Assembly: GCF_000316625.1 (NCBI RefSeq)
Contig: NC_019676.1
Location: forward strand, 1,599,001 to 1,663,000
Direction of reading: 5' to 3'
Length of the DNA: 64,000 nucleotides
Origin: Nostoc sp. PCC 7107
GTDB taxonomy: Bacteria; Cyanobacteriota; Cyanobacteriia; Cyanobacteriales; Nostocaceae
Within the stretch, counting starts at the first letter, position 1. The number at the start of each line of letters is the position of its first letter. The notes under the pieces were generated by a model that made no database searches, was not told where the DNA came from, and saw nothing but the letters and a program-made list of their open reading frames with translations. Shown piece by piece: positions 42,360-52,673 of this stretch. Made by a program: the position numbers and the translations under genes.

Positions 42360-42668
42360 ATGACCAAAAAGCAAAAATTTCCTTACCTAGTAGGTTCTAA
42401 GTGGACAGCACAACAAAAAGTAGACGGTTGGAGACACTTTCAAGTCGTTAACCGCAAAAATCAGGGTAAGTGGGTTTATGCCGAAATGGTTGCTTCCTGT
42501 GACCCCAATGTTCGTTTCTGGATTAATGCCAAATTATTACAAGACCGTTCTCAGTGGTTAGGTGGCTGGCAATCATTACAAGAAATGGAAGCAATTTATA
42601 GCAATTCTAATTTTAGTGAGACACCTTTCATTGAGGCTAGAGACGAGAATTTATCTATAGTTGATTGA
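42360..42668 (+). CDS. TIGR02450-type Trp-rich protein
   Basis: The 102-residue protein matches the TIGR02450 pattern: KQKFPYLVGSKWTAQQKVDG, WRHFQVVNRKNQGKWVYAEM, CDPNVRFWINAKLLQDRSQW, with a further Trp in LGGWQSLQEM. The family is found in cyanobacteria and a few other groups; its function is unknown. The ATG lies inside a heptamer (AACAATG) repeat, and no ribosome site is visible. Confidence 0.85.
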   Translation: MTKKQKFPYLVGSKWTAQQKVDGWRHFQVVNRKNQGKWVYAEMVASCDPNVRFWINAKLLQDRSQWLGGWQSLQEMEAIYSNSNFSETPFIEARDENLSIVD

Positions 42669-43216
42669 GCATAAATACTCAAGTCACAGAAATTTTAGTA
42701 AAAAGCCTTAATTTTATAATTTTTCACAAATGAATTATTCAGCATTAAAAATCAGTACTCAGATAGTCCATTCAGTAGCAAAACAAGGCTAATTTCGTCT
42801 CTAAAAAACTTCTATTGTCACTTTTAGCATCAGTTTATGGATTTTGCTCTTCACTGCCAACCCTATACCTATACTCATTAGGCATCATCATCAACAGATT
42901 CTATAGAAACCATACAGAAAGAGAGTTTACATATTTTTGTTTATTGTAACTATTTTTATAAAAAGTAGTTTATAAATATTTATTATAAATATTTTTATAA
43001 TAAATAAAGGTTTTAAGAATCAATTTTATTTATAAAATGATTAACTGTAGCTTCATAAGCTTGATAGCTAAGTTTTTTAGATTTTAGCCCCCTTTATTTT
43101 CTATGTAATTTCGACAATAATGACAATTAACTACCTCACACATTGCCATCGGCGGCTAGGTGAAGGCCAATGTTTGAGCCACAAGTTTGATAAAAAACTA
43201 TAAGAGGCAGACAACA
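42669..43216. other. 548-bp AT-rich leader of chlL
   Basis: No gene is seen. The segment 42950-43015 is almost pure A/T with repeated TATAAATATT-type units (TTATAAATATTTTTATAA). Such DNA is likely bent or easily melted, and the chlL promoter may lie downstream of it. I did not find a clear operator. Confidence 0.45.
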
Positions 43217-44083
43217 GTGAAACTAGCAGTCTACGGAAAAGGCGGTATTGGCAAGTCAACAACTAGCTGTAACATATCTGTCGCTTTAGCCAAACGGGGT
43301 AAAAAAGTACTGCAAATTGGTTGCGACCCCAAACACGACAGCACTTTTACCCTAACAGGGTTTTTGATTCCTACAATTATTGATACTCTTCAGTCCAAAG
43401 ACTATCACTACGAAGACGTTTGGCCAGAGGATGTCATTTACAAAGGCTATGGCGGTGTTGATTGCGTAGAAGCTGGCGGCCCACCTGCGGGTGCTGGGTG
43501 TGGTGGATACGTAGTTGGCGAGACCGTAAAATTACTGAAAGAACTCAACGCCTTTGATGAGTATGACGTAATTTTATTTGATGTACTAGGTGACGTAGTT
43601 TGTGGTGGTTTTGCGGCTCCTTTGAACTATGCAGATTATTGCATGATCGTTACAGATAACGGCTTTGATGCTTTATTTGCTGCGAATCGGATTGCTGCTT
43701 CCGTCAGAGAAAAAGCCCGGACTCACCCACTGCGTTTAGCAGGATTAATTGGCAATCGGACTTCCAAACGTGACTTGATCGAGAAATACATAGAAGCAGT
43801 CCCCATGCCAGTTCTAGAGGTTTTACCATTAATTGAAGATATTCGCGTATCTCGCGTTAAAGGCAAAACATTATTTGAAATGGCAGAGTCAGATCCTTCC
43901 CTGAACTACGTTTGCGAGTATTACCTCAACATTGCCGACCAAATTTTAGCCAGGCCAGAGGGAGTAGTCCCAAATGATACACCGGATCGGGAATTGTTCT
44001 CTTTGTTATCCGATTTTTATCTAAATCCGCGTAAACCACAGGTTCCTAATCAAGAAGAGGAATTAGACTTGATGATTGTATAA
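43217..44083 (+). CDS. chlL: Light-independent protochlorophyllide reductase, iron protein ChlL
   Basis: ChlL is the ATP-dependent electron donor to ChlN-ChlB for dark chlorophyll synthesis, and is homologous to NifH. From the GTG at 43217 it has 288 residues ([19 protein letters not shown] after Met initiation), the family length. P-loop GKGGIGKST is at about 8-16. 4Fe-4S ligand cysteines lie in [12 protein letters not shown] (near 95) and [17 protein letters not shown] (near 129). AAGAGGC precedes the GTG, and the frame's earlier ATG at 43187 adds ten unlikely residues. It is followed within 31 bp by a DUF5331 gene, then chlN. Confidence 0.96.
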   Translation: MKLAVYGKGGIGKSTTSCNISVALAKRGKKVLQIGCDPKHDSTFTLTGFLIPTIIDTLQSKDYHYEDVWPEDVIYKGYGGVDCVEAGGPPAGAGCGGYVVGETVKLLKELNAFDEYDVILFDVLGDVVCGGFAAPLNYADYCMIVTDNGFDALFAANRIAASVREKARTHPLRLAGLIGNRTSKRDLIEKYIEAVPMPVLEVLPLIEDIRVSRVKGKTLFEMAESDPSLNYVCEYYLNIADQILARPEGVVPNDTPDRELFSLLSDFYLNPRKPQVPNQEEELDLMIV

Positions 44084-44114
44084 ATCACCAAGTTCTCAGG
44101 ATGAGGAACGGAAT

Positions 44115-44915
44115 ATGGCTTTCTTTAATAGTTTTACAGATTCGATCAGACAAAAGTGGTTGCAATTCTTCCAGGCGAATCGTGACTGGATCACCTTGCA
44201 CATGGAAGTAGAGTCGGTGTACACCCCTGATGGGGGGAAGCGACCACCTTCTTACCTCATCCTGGGAGTTGTGAACGCGCTAGAGCCAAAACTAGCGCAG
44301 TTGATGATGCCATTTTCCAAACTGAATGCTGATGCTGACACCTTAATTGAAGTGTTGGAGTTGCATTTTGACCCAGATATCGCCCTTGGTAATCGCTTGA
44401 GTAATCCTCCAGTAGAACCAGAAACCAACCAATATGACTCAACAGTGGTTGTGGCAGATGATAATGCCGATGACAATATTGATGATGAAACTTTAGCAAT
44501 TTCTCACCTCAACGGTTTTGCCTTAGATGCTAATGAATCAGAGGAAAACGACAATGGATTAAGTGATCTTTCCTTATCCAATGGCCAGAACGGCAAACAT
44601 GAGTTTCCCGCAGCGATGCCTTTGGCAACGTCTTCTCTGCGAGACGCTACGCGAACGACGATCGCACCAGAGACTGATGATTTTGGCGGTGTTTCCTTCG
44701 ATAGTGATCCCACATCAGCCACCAAGCTAGATGAAGAAATGCTTGGTGATTTAAACACACCAGATGAAGCAGCTTTTAGTGATGTTTTGTCTGATGTCTG
44801 GGGTGATGAAACCGGATTGCAAAAGGGTGAAGAAAATAATGATTTTTTAGGGGAAGAATTACCAACTGGTGTTTTTGATGATTCAGAAATTGCCCGTCTC
44901 TTCCCCAACAGTTAA
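44115..44915 (+). CDS. DUF5331 protein between chlL and chlN
   Basis: From ATG 44115 (GAGGAACG site) the 266-residue product starts MAFFNSFTDSIRQKWLQFFQ and has the conserved DUF5331 block NRDWITLHMEVESVYTPDGG, KRPPSYLILGVVNALEPKLA and LNADADTLIEVLELHFDPD. The rest (about 110-266) is acidic and of low complexity. It includes AAMPLATSSLRDATRTTIAP, translated from a captured dispersed repeat. The gene is regularly found between chlL and chlN in filamentous cyanobacteria. Its role is unknown, and a function with dark protochlorophyllide reductase is an inference from location. Confidence 0.85.
   Translation: MAFFNSFTDSIRQKWLQFFQANRDWITLHMEVESVYTPDGGKRPPSYLILGVVNALEPKLAQLMMPFSKLNADADTLIEVLELHFDPDIALGNRLSNPPVEPETNQYDSTVVVADDNADDNIDDETLAISHLNGFALDANESEENDNGLSDLSLSNGQNGKHEFPAAMPLATSSLRDATRTTIAPETDDFGGVSFDSDPTSATKLDEEMLGDLNTPDEAAFSDVLSDVWGDETGLQKGEENNDFLGEELPTGVFDDSEIARLFPNS
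44610..44660. repeat. Dispersed repeat captured in frame in the DUF5331 gene
   Basis: GCAGCGATGCCTTTGGCAAC then GTCTTCTCTGCGAGACGCTA and CGCGAACGACG matches the widespread Nostoc repeat with a CTTCTCTGCGAGACGCTACGC core. It is read in frame as AAMPLATSSLRDATRTTI within the low-complexity part of the protein. It has no stop, so the insertion extends the product. Confidence 0.65.
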
Positions 44916-44942
44916 TAGTTGCTGTTTAAGTTGAATTTAGGG

Positions 44943-45125
44943 ATTATTCACTGGTGCTATGTGCCGAAAAGCAGGGAAGAGCCACTGCGTTGCGGTGAGC
45001 AGTCCGTTGAGTGGCTTTGCCGACTTGTACCCCTACTGGGAAGCAAGCTACGCGCAGCGTTTTTGCCAGGAGAAGGAACTGCGAACCAGAAGGGAGGTAA
45101 ACTCCGTTGTTGCCAGTGGCGTTAG
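44943..45125. repeat. GC-rich dispersed repeats before chlN
   Basis: The spacer is rich in repeat-like blocks: GCCACTGCGTTGCGGTGAGC, GTTGAGTGGCTTTGCCGACT, and CTGGGAAGCAAGCTACGCGC. GCCACTGC and GCGGTGAGC, and AGTGGC, can pair locally. Overlapping short frames in three phases are chance products of this GC-rich insert. Its position between the DUF5331 gene and chlN may separate their expression. Confidence 0.5.
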
Positions 45126-45195
45126 GGAGTGGGGAATAGAGAGTGGGTGATGATCCTCTCACTGCTATTCACTCCCCAACTCTTCTTGTTGCTAA

Positions 45196-46644
<1,449 letters not shown>

Positions 46645-46684
46645 GATTGACTTTGTGAATAATTTCATACAATTATGACTTTTG

Positions 46685-46713
46685 AGGCGAACTTTGTTTA
46701 ATTCGCCTTTTTT
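46685..46713 (+). terminator. Intrinsic terminator after chlN
   Basis: AGGCGAA (46685-46691), a 10-nt loop and TTCGCCT (46702-46708) followed by a T-run, 40 bp after the chlN stop. Confidence 0.75.
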
Positions 46714-47498
46714 ATTTTTGTTCACGCAAAGATGCACAGATAGAAAAGAGCGCAGAACGTTTGTTGTATTAGATACGTTATTTTTTAGTATTTTTCACAC
46801 TAAAGTGAGCCGATAGATTTAAATATTATGTGAAGATAACGTGAAGATTTTACCCTATGGGCATAGATATTTATTTCAAACATAGCTGGTTGTTAAACAT
46901 CTCTTATCCTGACTACTTCATAATTAGATATCTTGATAGATTTAATTTGCATCCCTGATGTTCTGTTTGGTTACTTATACAACATTATTAGTCTCTGCTT
47001 ATGAAACGATTTTGAGGAACTAATTAAATAATATTTGGGTCTACTTATGTAGCTTACATAACAATTTATTTGATACTCAATATCCTACAATCATTTGGCC
47101 TTCGGAGGTAATTCCTGAGAAGTCTAGCTGAAGTCAGAATATAGCTGCGCTTTTGTTCGCAAAATTCACTCTCTGGATACTGTATAGTTTCCGAACGTGT
47201 GATCTAAATTGAATATATGGAATTGCTATTTTCTGTATCAGCAATCCATAAGTTAAAAAAATCCCACTTTTATATTTTCTTTGTTATTTTGTAGTTAACG
47301 GGACAGTTCTCTACCATACGGTGGGTTTAAATATCAATTAAGTCAACGTTTACTCGCATTTTGTAAAGCAAATAAGCATTTTGTGCTTACAGAAACTTAT
47401 CTCTGCAAGCGCGAAATAAACCGCTGGAATCAATTGCGAACTCAGACTTAAATCTACAACCTGCTAGTGTGTAAAACTCAAAAAAATCACTAACTATC
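46714..47498. other. 785-bp spacer, no gene recognised
   Basis: This is an AT-rich region between chlN and the next gene. No frame has both a ribosome site and a reasonable length. TTCGGAGGTAATTCC near 47100 looks like a ribosome site but is not followed by a usable start. Its length suggests promoter or small-RNA content that cannot be seen by eye. Confidence 0.4.
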
Positions 47499-47864
47499 AT
47501 GCTCAAAACAACTAATCTATCTATTATTCTGACTGCTTTCATTCAGCCTGAAACTTTAGAGAAAAATGCAAAATTATCTCCCAAAAATCCCTTAGCACCA
47601 TCTCGGTATGATGTTCTGCAACCATTACGTCAACGGCTTGATGAACTCGAAATTCAAAATCGTAAAGTAGCACACTTTATTGCGAAATTGATTCCAGCAC
47701 AGTGTCCTTTCGAGCGTGATATTGTTTTATTCGGTCGCACCATAGCCCACATTCCTCCTATGTGCAAACTGAATCCTCTTTATGATCAATTTGTCGGCTT
47801 GCGTTTTCGGGCGTTGTGTTATTTAGTAGAGCAGTGTGGCGAAGATATTCAGTCATACTGTTAA
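47499..47864 (+). CDS. Mo-dependent nitrogenase C-terminal-domain protein
   Basis: The 121-residue protein contains YDVLQPLRQRLDELEIQNRK, VAHFIAKLIPAQCPFERDIV, LFGRTIAHIPPMCKLNPLYD and RFRALCYLVEQCGED. This is the domain annotated as Mo-dependent nitrogenase C-terminal in cyanobacteria. Despite its name, the family is not a nitrogenase subunit, and many copies occur in heterocystous strains. Three or four cysteines are conserved. It overlaps no neighbour, and the cupin gene starts 22 bp downstream. Confidence 0.85.
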   Translation: MLKTTNLSIILTAFIQPETLEKNAKLSPKNPLAPSRYDVLQPLRQRLDELEIQNRKVAHFIAKLIPAQCPFERDIVLFGRTIAHIPPMCKLNPLYDQFVGLRFRALCYLVEQCGEDIQSYC

Positions 47865-47886
47865 ACGCAAACTGAGAACACAAAAC

Positions 47887-48159
47887 ATGGAAATTAAAAT
47901 TGAGCATCAACCTAGTCAAGAATATCTAAAAGATTTGGGAGTGTTCAAATGGGCGATTTGGGAAAAGGAAGTCTCCAAATTTCCCTGGACTTATGATACT
48001 GAAGAAACTTGCTATTTTTTGGCAGGTGATGTGATTGTTACGCCGGATGGCGGACAACCAGTGCAGATGGGTAAAGGAGATTTGGTGACTTTTCCTGCTG
48101 GTATGTCTTGTATGTGGGAAATTATCAGCGACGTAAAAAAGCATTATTACTTTTTTTGA
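47887..48159 (+). CDS. Cupin-domain protein (DUF861 type)
   Basis: From ATG 47887 the product is 90 residues: MEIKIEHQPSQEYLKDLGVF, KWAIWEKEVSKFPWTYDTEE, CYFLAGDVIVTPDGGQPVQM and KGDLVTFPAGMSCMWEI. This is the small single cupin of the DUF861/(S)-ureidoglycine-aminohydrolase-like family. The metal-binding residues of typical cupins are only partly conserved (E in EETCYFLAG, with no clear His pair). An upstream ATG at 47836 overlaps the previous gene and is less likely. The substrate is unknown. Confidence 0.85.
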   Translation: MEIKIEHQPSQEYLKDLGVFKWAIWEKEVSKFPWTYDTEETCYFLAGDVIVTPDGGQPVQMGKGDLVTFPAGMSCMWEIISDVKKHYYFF

Positions 48160-48333
48160 TACAAATAGGCCATTCAGACATATAGTACTGAGTGATAAGT
48201 CTTGACACCAGATATAATATCACCAAGGTCTCGCTCTATTCTTGCAGATACAAAAGAGCCAGAAATGTTAATTTCTAGCTCAAATTGTTGAGACAAAACA
48301 GTATTGAACTAAATGCAAACTGAGGTGTAAAAC

Positions 48334-48594
48334 TTAGAATCTACCCAGGTTATGCAATCCTAAGATGATACCTGCACCTAAAATGTGACCAAAGGCTGTA
48401 GTTGCGAGTAGCGCAGGTACACCAAAGCCACCAAAGAAATTTGCTGAGGGTAAAGCTGGCTCAGAACTGGGATACTTAATGCTAGATTTACCAAAGGCAA
48501 TAGCTATGACGTTAGCGAGAATCATGATGATGCCAATGGAAGGACTCCATTGTAGGGGTGCTGTTGCTGCTGCTAATAATGTGGAAGTCAGCAC
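48334..48594 (-). CDS. psaK: Photosystem I subunit PsaK
   Basis: PsaK is a small two-helix membrane subunit at the edge of photosystem I that helps bind antenna chlorophyll. The 86-residue product has helix 1 at about residues 18-36 (SIGIIMILANVIAIAFGKSS), the loop YPSSEPALPSANFFGGFGVP and helix 2 with LLATTAFGHILGAGIILGLH. Length and the N-terminal TSTLLAAATAPLQWSP segment fit. psaK often occurs in two copies in cyanobacteria, and I cannot tell whether this is the high-light form. Confidence 0.93.
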   Translation of the reverse strand: MLTSTLLAAATAPLQWSPSIGIIMILANVIAIAFGKSSIKYPSSEPALPSANFFGGFGVPALLATTAFGHILGAGIILGLHNLGRF

Positions 48595-48750
48595 TAGATT
48601 TACTCCTGAATGTGTGAATGATTGAAATTATCATCGGGAAATCTAGGAAGATTATTCAAGGAAAACTCCTATTTTGCAGCAATATTTAACAGTTATTCTA
48701 AATCCTTAATATAAACAACTCTCTAACTATTCCTACTGAAGGAGATGTTT

Positions 48751-48858
48751 ATGGTAATTAGTAATACATACAATAAAGTATTAATAAAATACCCAACTTT
48801 TAAAAAAAGTTGGGTATTTAAATCTAAACCTTATTCACAAATTCTATTAAGCGGCTGA
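48751..48858 (+). other. Small ORF with strong ribosome site running through a hairpin
   Basis: AAGGAGATG lies just before ATG 48751, followed by a 35-codon frame (MVISNTYNKVLIKYPTFKKS then WVFKSKPYSQILLSG) ending at TGA 48856-48858. It crosses the hairpin at 48787-48819 and overlaps the 3' end of the opposite oligopeptidase gene. The ribosome site is good, but the product is unlike any family I know. It may be the front of a lost gene. Confidence 0.25.
48787..48819 (-). terminator. 15-bp perfect hairpin downstream of the oligopeptidase gene
   Basis: AAATACCCAACTTTT (48787-48801) and AAAAGTTGGGTATTT (48805-48819) pair perfectly around a 3-nt AAA loop. The stem lies 28 bp past the stop of the minus-strand M3 oligopeptidase gene, and the U-rich arm makes it a good terminator. 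Confidence 0.8.
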
Positions 48859-50952
48859 GTTTAACAAACCATTATGGCGCAACAACGAAACCGTACTTGG
48901 TTCCCGTCCTCGGAAAGCTTTGAATATTTCCATCGGGTGCTTGCTACCACCAAGCGCCAGTACGGTATCTCGGTAGCGTTTACCTGTGGCTTGAACTGCT
49001 GCTTCATCATCTAAGCCAGCTTCTTCAAAGGCGGCGAAAGCATCAGCACTGAGTACCTCAGCCCATTTATAGCTGTAATAACCTGCTGCATAACCACCTT
49101 CAAAGATATGGCCAAACGCACACAAGAAAGAATCTTCTGGTAGTGGTGGTAAAACTGTTGTTGTTTTGGCAATGCGCTGGCGCACCTGGGCGGGAGTTTC
49201 ATCACCGCTTGGACGATAGCGATCGTGTAGTTCTATATCCACAGTGCTAAAGTGAACTTGCCGTAATGTAGCACTACCACTCATATAATTACGGGCGGCT
49301 AACAGTTTTTGGTAATAATGCTCTGGTAATGGTTCGCCAGTTTCGTAATGCTTGGCCATACCAAACAAAGTGGGGCGTTCATAGCACCAGTTTTCCATGA
49401 ATTGGCTTGGTAGTTCTACTGCATCCCACTCAACATTGTTAACCCCAGCGGCGCTGCTGTAATCAACTTTGGTGAGCATGTGATGTAAGCCATGACCAAA
49501 TTCATGAAATAATGTCTCTACTTCATCGAAGGTCATTAAACTAGGCTTGCCATCTACTGGTGGAGTTTGGTTACACACCAAATAGGCTACAGGCAAACGG
49601 ACAGAGGTTGCACCATGATCATTAATTTTGCTGCGGTTAATGCAGACATCCATCCAAGCACCACCGCGCTTTTCAGCGGGACGACTGAAAGCATCAAGGT
49701 AAAAGTAGGCAATGGGTTTACCTGTTTCATCAGCAATTTGGAAATAGCGGACATCTTCGTGCCAGACTGGGGCTTTTCCATCTGCGGGGGTGACGGTGAC
49801 ACCAAACAGCCGCTTAACTAGTCCAAATAGGCCGTCTAAAACTTGCGGTAAGGGGAAATAAGGGCGTAATTCTTCCGTTGTAAAGGCGAATTTTGCTTCG
49901 CGTTGGCGTTCTGCCCAAAAGCTAATATCCCAATGTTTTAAATCGGTGGCTTCTGGTGTGCCTTTAGCAGCAGCAAAGGCTTTCAGTTCGGCTAATTCTT
50001 TGGTAGCCGCATCATAACTTGCACTCCGCAGTTCTTCGAGTAGTGCTTCTACTGCTGCTACATTGGGAGCCATTTTACTCGCAAGGCTCAACTCAGCAAA
50101 GTTTTTGTAGCCTAATAAATTTGCCAGTTCTTGCCGTAATTCCAAAATCCGCACAATTAAAGGATTATTATCTAATTCACCAGAAGAAGCGCGGGTGACA
50201 TAAGCTTTGTACAGTTGTTCACGCAAGTCTTGGCGGGTGCTGTGCTGCATAAACGGCCCGTAGCTGGGAAAATCTAAGGTGATGCGCCAAGGGCCATTTT
50301 CGGGGGTGGCGTTTTCTTCACCAGCAGCACGGGCAGCTTGGGCGGCTAGACTGAGGGAACTCTGGGGTAAGCCGTCAACTTCTGCTTGAGTCGTCAGGGT
50401 TAAGCTATAAGCTTTGGTGGCATCTAATACATGGTTAGAGAACTTTGTCGATAGTTCTGCTAATTCCATTTGAATGGCATTATAGCGATCTCGTGCTTCT
50501 CCTGATAAGCCTACACCAGACAATTCAGCATCCCGAATGGCAGCCTCAACAATGCGCTGCTGGGCTGGTTCTAAGGTTGTCCAGGTATGACTAGCATGGA
50601 GTTCTTTAAAAGCGTTGTAGATAACTTGACTTTGGCCAAGCTTATTACTGAACTGTACTACTTCGGGTTGTACAGTTTCATAAGCTTCGCGCAGTTCAGG
50701 ACTATTCTTGACTCCCATTAGATGACTGACTATACCCCAACTCCAAGTAAGTTTTTCTGTGAGCTTTTCTAAAGGTTCGACTAAAGCATTCCAAGTTGGC
50801 TGGACATTAGTTTCTATGGTAGCTAGTTCTTCATCCAGTTCTTTTAATAACTGAGTGAAGGCTGGAATTACTTGTTCTGGTTGTATCTCTGTGAAGGGCG
50901 GTAAGCCAGTACCTTTAAGCAAGGGATTTTGCGGAATAGTGGCTGCACTCAT
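48847..50952 (-). CDS. prlC: M3 family oligopeptidase A-like metallopeptidase
   Basis: The 701-residue enzyme is a thimet/oligopeptidase A-type zinc peptidase that degrades short cytoplasmic peptides, including cleaved signal peptides. The active-site motif is HEFGH (in LFHEFGHGLHHMLTKVDYSS, residues about 480-500), with the third ligand in a downstream Glu (VEWDAVELPSQFMENWCYE). Conserved parts include AYFYLDAFSRPAEKRGGAWM and the C-terminal FGHIFEGGYAAGYYSYKWAE. Its length is standard. No signal peptide is present. It is a single gene with its own terminator. Confidence 0.93.
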   Translation of the reverse strand: MSAATIPQNPLLKGTGLPPFTEIQPEQVIPAFTQLLKELDEELATIETNVQPTWNALVEPLEKLTEKLTWSWGIVSHLMGVKNSPELREAYETVQPEVVQFSNKLGQSQVIYNAFKELHASHTWTTLEPAQQRIVEAAIRDAELSGVGLSGEARDRYNAIQMELAELSTKFSNHVLDATKAYSLTLTTQAEVDGLPQSSLSLAAQAARAAGEENATPENGPWRITLDFPSYGPFMQHSTRQDLREQLYKAYVTRASSGELDNNPLIVRILELRQELANLLGYKNFAELSLASKMAPNVAAVEALLEELRSASYDAATKELAELKAFAAAKGTPEATDLKHWDISFWAERQREAKFAFTTEELRPYFPLPQVLDGLFGLVKRLFGVTVTPADGKAPVWHEDVRYFQIADETGKPIAYFYLDAFSRPAEKRGGAWMDVCINRSKINDHGATSVRLPVAYLVCNQTPPVDGKPSLMTFDEVETLFHEFGHGLHHMLTKVDYSSAAGVNNVEWDAVELPSQFMENWCYERPTLFGMAKHYETGEPLPEHYYQKLLAARNYMSGSATLRQVHFSTVDIELHDRYRPSGDETPAQVRQRIAKTTTVLPPLPEDSFLCAFGHIFEGGYAAGYYSYKWAEVLSADAFAAFEEAGLDDEAAVQATGKRYRDTVLALGGSKHPMEIFKAFRGREPSTVSLLRHNGLLNSAA

Positions 50953-51140
50953 AGGGTTATGTTAATGCCGATAAATATCTATATATCTTCTAATGTAGCG
51001 ATCGCTTTTGCTTTTTAGGTTTGCCAGAATGCCGAAATAACCGAATATCAGCACCCAACTTAATGAATAATTTGTATGAGTGTTTGGCTCTTTTCCAGAG
51101 ATAATCATCCCAGATGACTATTTATACTGGGTGTCCTCAG

Positions 51141-51929
51141 ATGAAATTACTGCTTTCTGGTTTGATTACACCTGTGGCTGTGTTAATGGCTGCTACACCG
51201 ACTTTGGCAGCAATTCAAACCAAAAATGTTGATTATAAACAAGGAAATACTGTTTTACAAGGCTATCTGGCTTACGATGATGCAATTAAAGGTAAGCGTC
51301 CTGGGGTTTTGGTGGTACATGAATGGAATGGCTTGCAAGGTTATGCAAAAAAGCGCACTGAACAGTTAGCCAAACTGGGCTATGTTGCTTTTGCTGCTGA
51401 TATTTATGGCAAAGGTATTAGACCAAATAATCCTGAAGAGTCGGGTAAACAAGCGACAATTTATCGCCAAAACAGACAATTGTTGCGCGATCGCGCCTAT
51501 GCTGGGTTAAAAGTATTACAAGCCAATCCCCTAACTGATGTTAACCGAATTGCCGCGATCGGTTATTGTTTTGGCGGTGGTACAGTCTTAGAACTTGCCC
51601 GTAGTGGTGCAAATATCGCCGGAGTAGTCAGTTTTCATGGCAATCTCGATACACCAAACCCTAACGATGCGAAAAATATCAAAGCCAAAGTTTTAGTATT
51701 ACATGGTGCTGATGACCCATTTGTTCCAGCAGAACAAGTCACAGCTTTTGAAAACGAAATGCGCCAAGCAAAGGTAGACTGGCAGTTAATTTCTTATGGT
51801 GGTACCGTACATAGCTTTACTAACCCAGATAACAAAGGGGAGTTAAAAGGAGCGCTATATAACCCTATTGCTGATAAACGTTCTTGGGACGATATGCGAC
51901 AATTTTTTGCCGAAATCTTTCGGAAATAA
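51141..51929 (+). CDS. Exported dienelactone hydrolase family protein
   Basis: The 262-residue product from ATG 51141 has a signal peptide (MKLLLSGLITPVAVLMAATP with AATPTLAA as cleavage region). It then has the dienelactone hydrolase fold: RPGVLVVHEWNGLQGYAKKR, LGYVAFAADIYGKGIRP, the nucleophile elbow IGYCFGGGT with Cys, the acid in LHGADDPFVP, and the catalytic His in GGTVHSFTN. Exported members are often of unknown substrate. ATG 51114 would add nine residues before the signal peptide. A hairpin at 51975-52003 follows. Confidence 0.87.
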   Translation: MKLLLSGLITPVAVLMAATPTLAAIQTKNVDYKQGNTVLQGYLAYDDAIKGKRPGVLVVHEWNGLQGYAKKRTEQLAKLGYVAFAADIYGKGIRPNNPEESGKQATIYRQNRQLLRDRAYAGLKVLQANPLTDVNRIAAIGYCFGGGTVLELARSGANIAGVVSFHGNLDTPNPNDAKNIKAKVLVLHGADDPFVPAEQVTAFENEMRQAKVDWQLISYGGTVHSFTNPDNKGELKGALYNPIADKRSWDDMRQFFAEIFRK

Positions 51930-51974
51930 TTTGGGGAAATAAAAATTAAGATTTTCCCTGTTTCCACGCAATAA

Positions 51975-52003
51975 AAAGGCTTAAGTTTTTAGCTCAAGCC
52001 TTT
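51975..52003. terminator. Hairpin terminator shared by converging genes
   Basis: AAAGGCTT (51975-51982) and AAGCCTTT (51996-52003), extended by AG/CT pairs around a short loop, make a stable hairpin. It sits between the dienelactone-hydrolase gene and the opposite small gene at 52033-52185, so it can serve both. Confidence 0.75.
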
Positions 52004-52032
52004 ACCTCACTCATTTTTAAATATTTCATGCT

Positions 52033-52185
52033 CTACCAAATATCAGCAGTACCTTTCTTATAGGGTTCACCAGTAAAAGGTTGCACCCCAGTATTAGGAT
52101 ATTGATCATCTGTAGGGCCAAAAATTCGCATTGCGGCTTCAGAGATATACTCAGTTATCCTGGCGATGATATTGGAAATAGCCAT
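52033..52185 (-). CDS. Conserved-looking 50-residue protein
   Basis: The start is ATG 52185, preceded by TTAGGAGTC. The product is MAISNIIARITEYISEAAMR, IFGPTDDQYPNTGVQPFTGE, PYKKGTADIW. The N-terminal half is an amphipathic helix. The C-terminal half is Pro/Gly-rich with a GVQPF.GEP core and a terminal Trp. It is a good reading frame with a good ribosome site and sits before a terminator. I recall similar tiny proteins in filamentous cyanobacteria but cannot name a function. Confidence 0.7.
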   Translation of the reverse strand: MAISNIIARITEYISEAAMRIFGPTDDQYPNTGVQPFTGEPYKKGTADIW

Positions 52186-52618
52186 AATCTTAGACTCCTA
52201 ATTTTTGAGTCAATTTAATTGTTATCTTTCTACTTTAATTCCATATTTTCATATCGCTCAGACTCTCAATATATCGAGAGTTTACGCAATAGTTTTTCAG
52301 ATAGCTTTGCAATACTTTATGTTGTCGAAAAAGTTTAAAGTTTTGCTTCCATCCCTATTATAACAAAACTCTTGATTGTACCTTTTTACTTCACAGATAG
52401 AAAATTTCAAATTATTAGAGTAAAAAATTTAGGAATAAAAGCTAGAAATAAAGGCTGTTTGACTTCTGAATTCTCACATAAATGCCTGACAAGATTTAAT
52501 TTATGCAAAATGAACTATTAAAAAAGATTAAATATTGGCATAAATTATAATTATTTTCTGGCAATTATGTTGATTTGGTGAAATACATAACTTATCTCTT
52601 GGGATGAGTTGACATTAT
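52186..52618. other. 433-bp divergent spacer
   Basis: This is AT-rich DNA between the 50-residue gene and pncB. Apart from promoter-like A/T stretches, and the operator listed separately at its right end, I see no further gene or hairpin. Confidence 0.45.
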
Positions 52619-52639
52619 TTATGGTAAAATCTACCATAA
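52619..52639. promoter_or_regulatory. Candidate NrtR operator before pncB
   Basis: TTATGGTA (52619-52626), spacer AAATC, and TACCATAA (52632-52639) form a perfect 8-5-8 palindrome, 35 bp before the pncB ATG. NrtR proteins bind about 21-bp dyads near NAD-gene starts, and nrtR itself lies in this cluster. Position and size match; the assignment is an inference. Confidence 0.75.
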
Positions 52640-52673
52640 TAGAAAAGCAGCACTCTTGTAAGGACACTCTTAC

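Noticed and set aside
43217-44083. NifH (nitrogenase iron protein) instead of ChlL
   Set aside because: The sequence [20 protein letters not shown] and the adjacent chlN make it ChlL; NifH differs through this region.
44919-45162. Several overlapping short frames between the DUF5331 gene and chlN
   Set aside because: They arise from GC-rich dispersed repeats, in three phases and both strands, with no ribosome sites.
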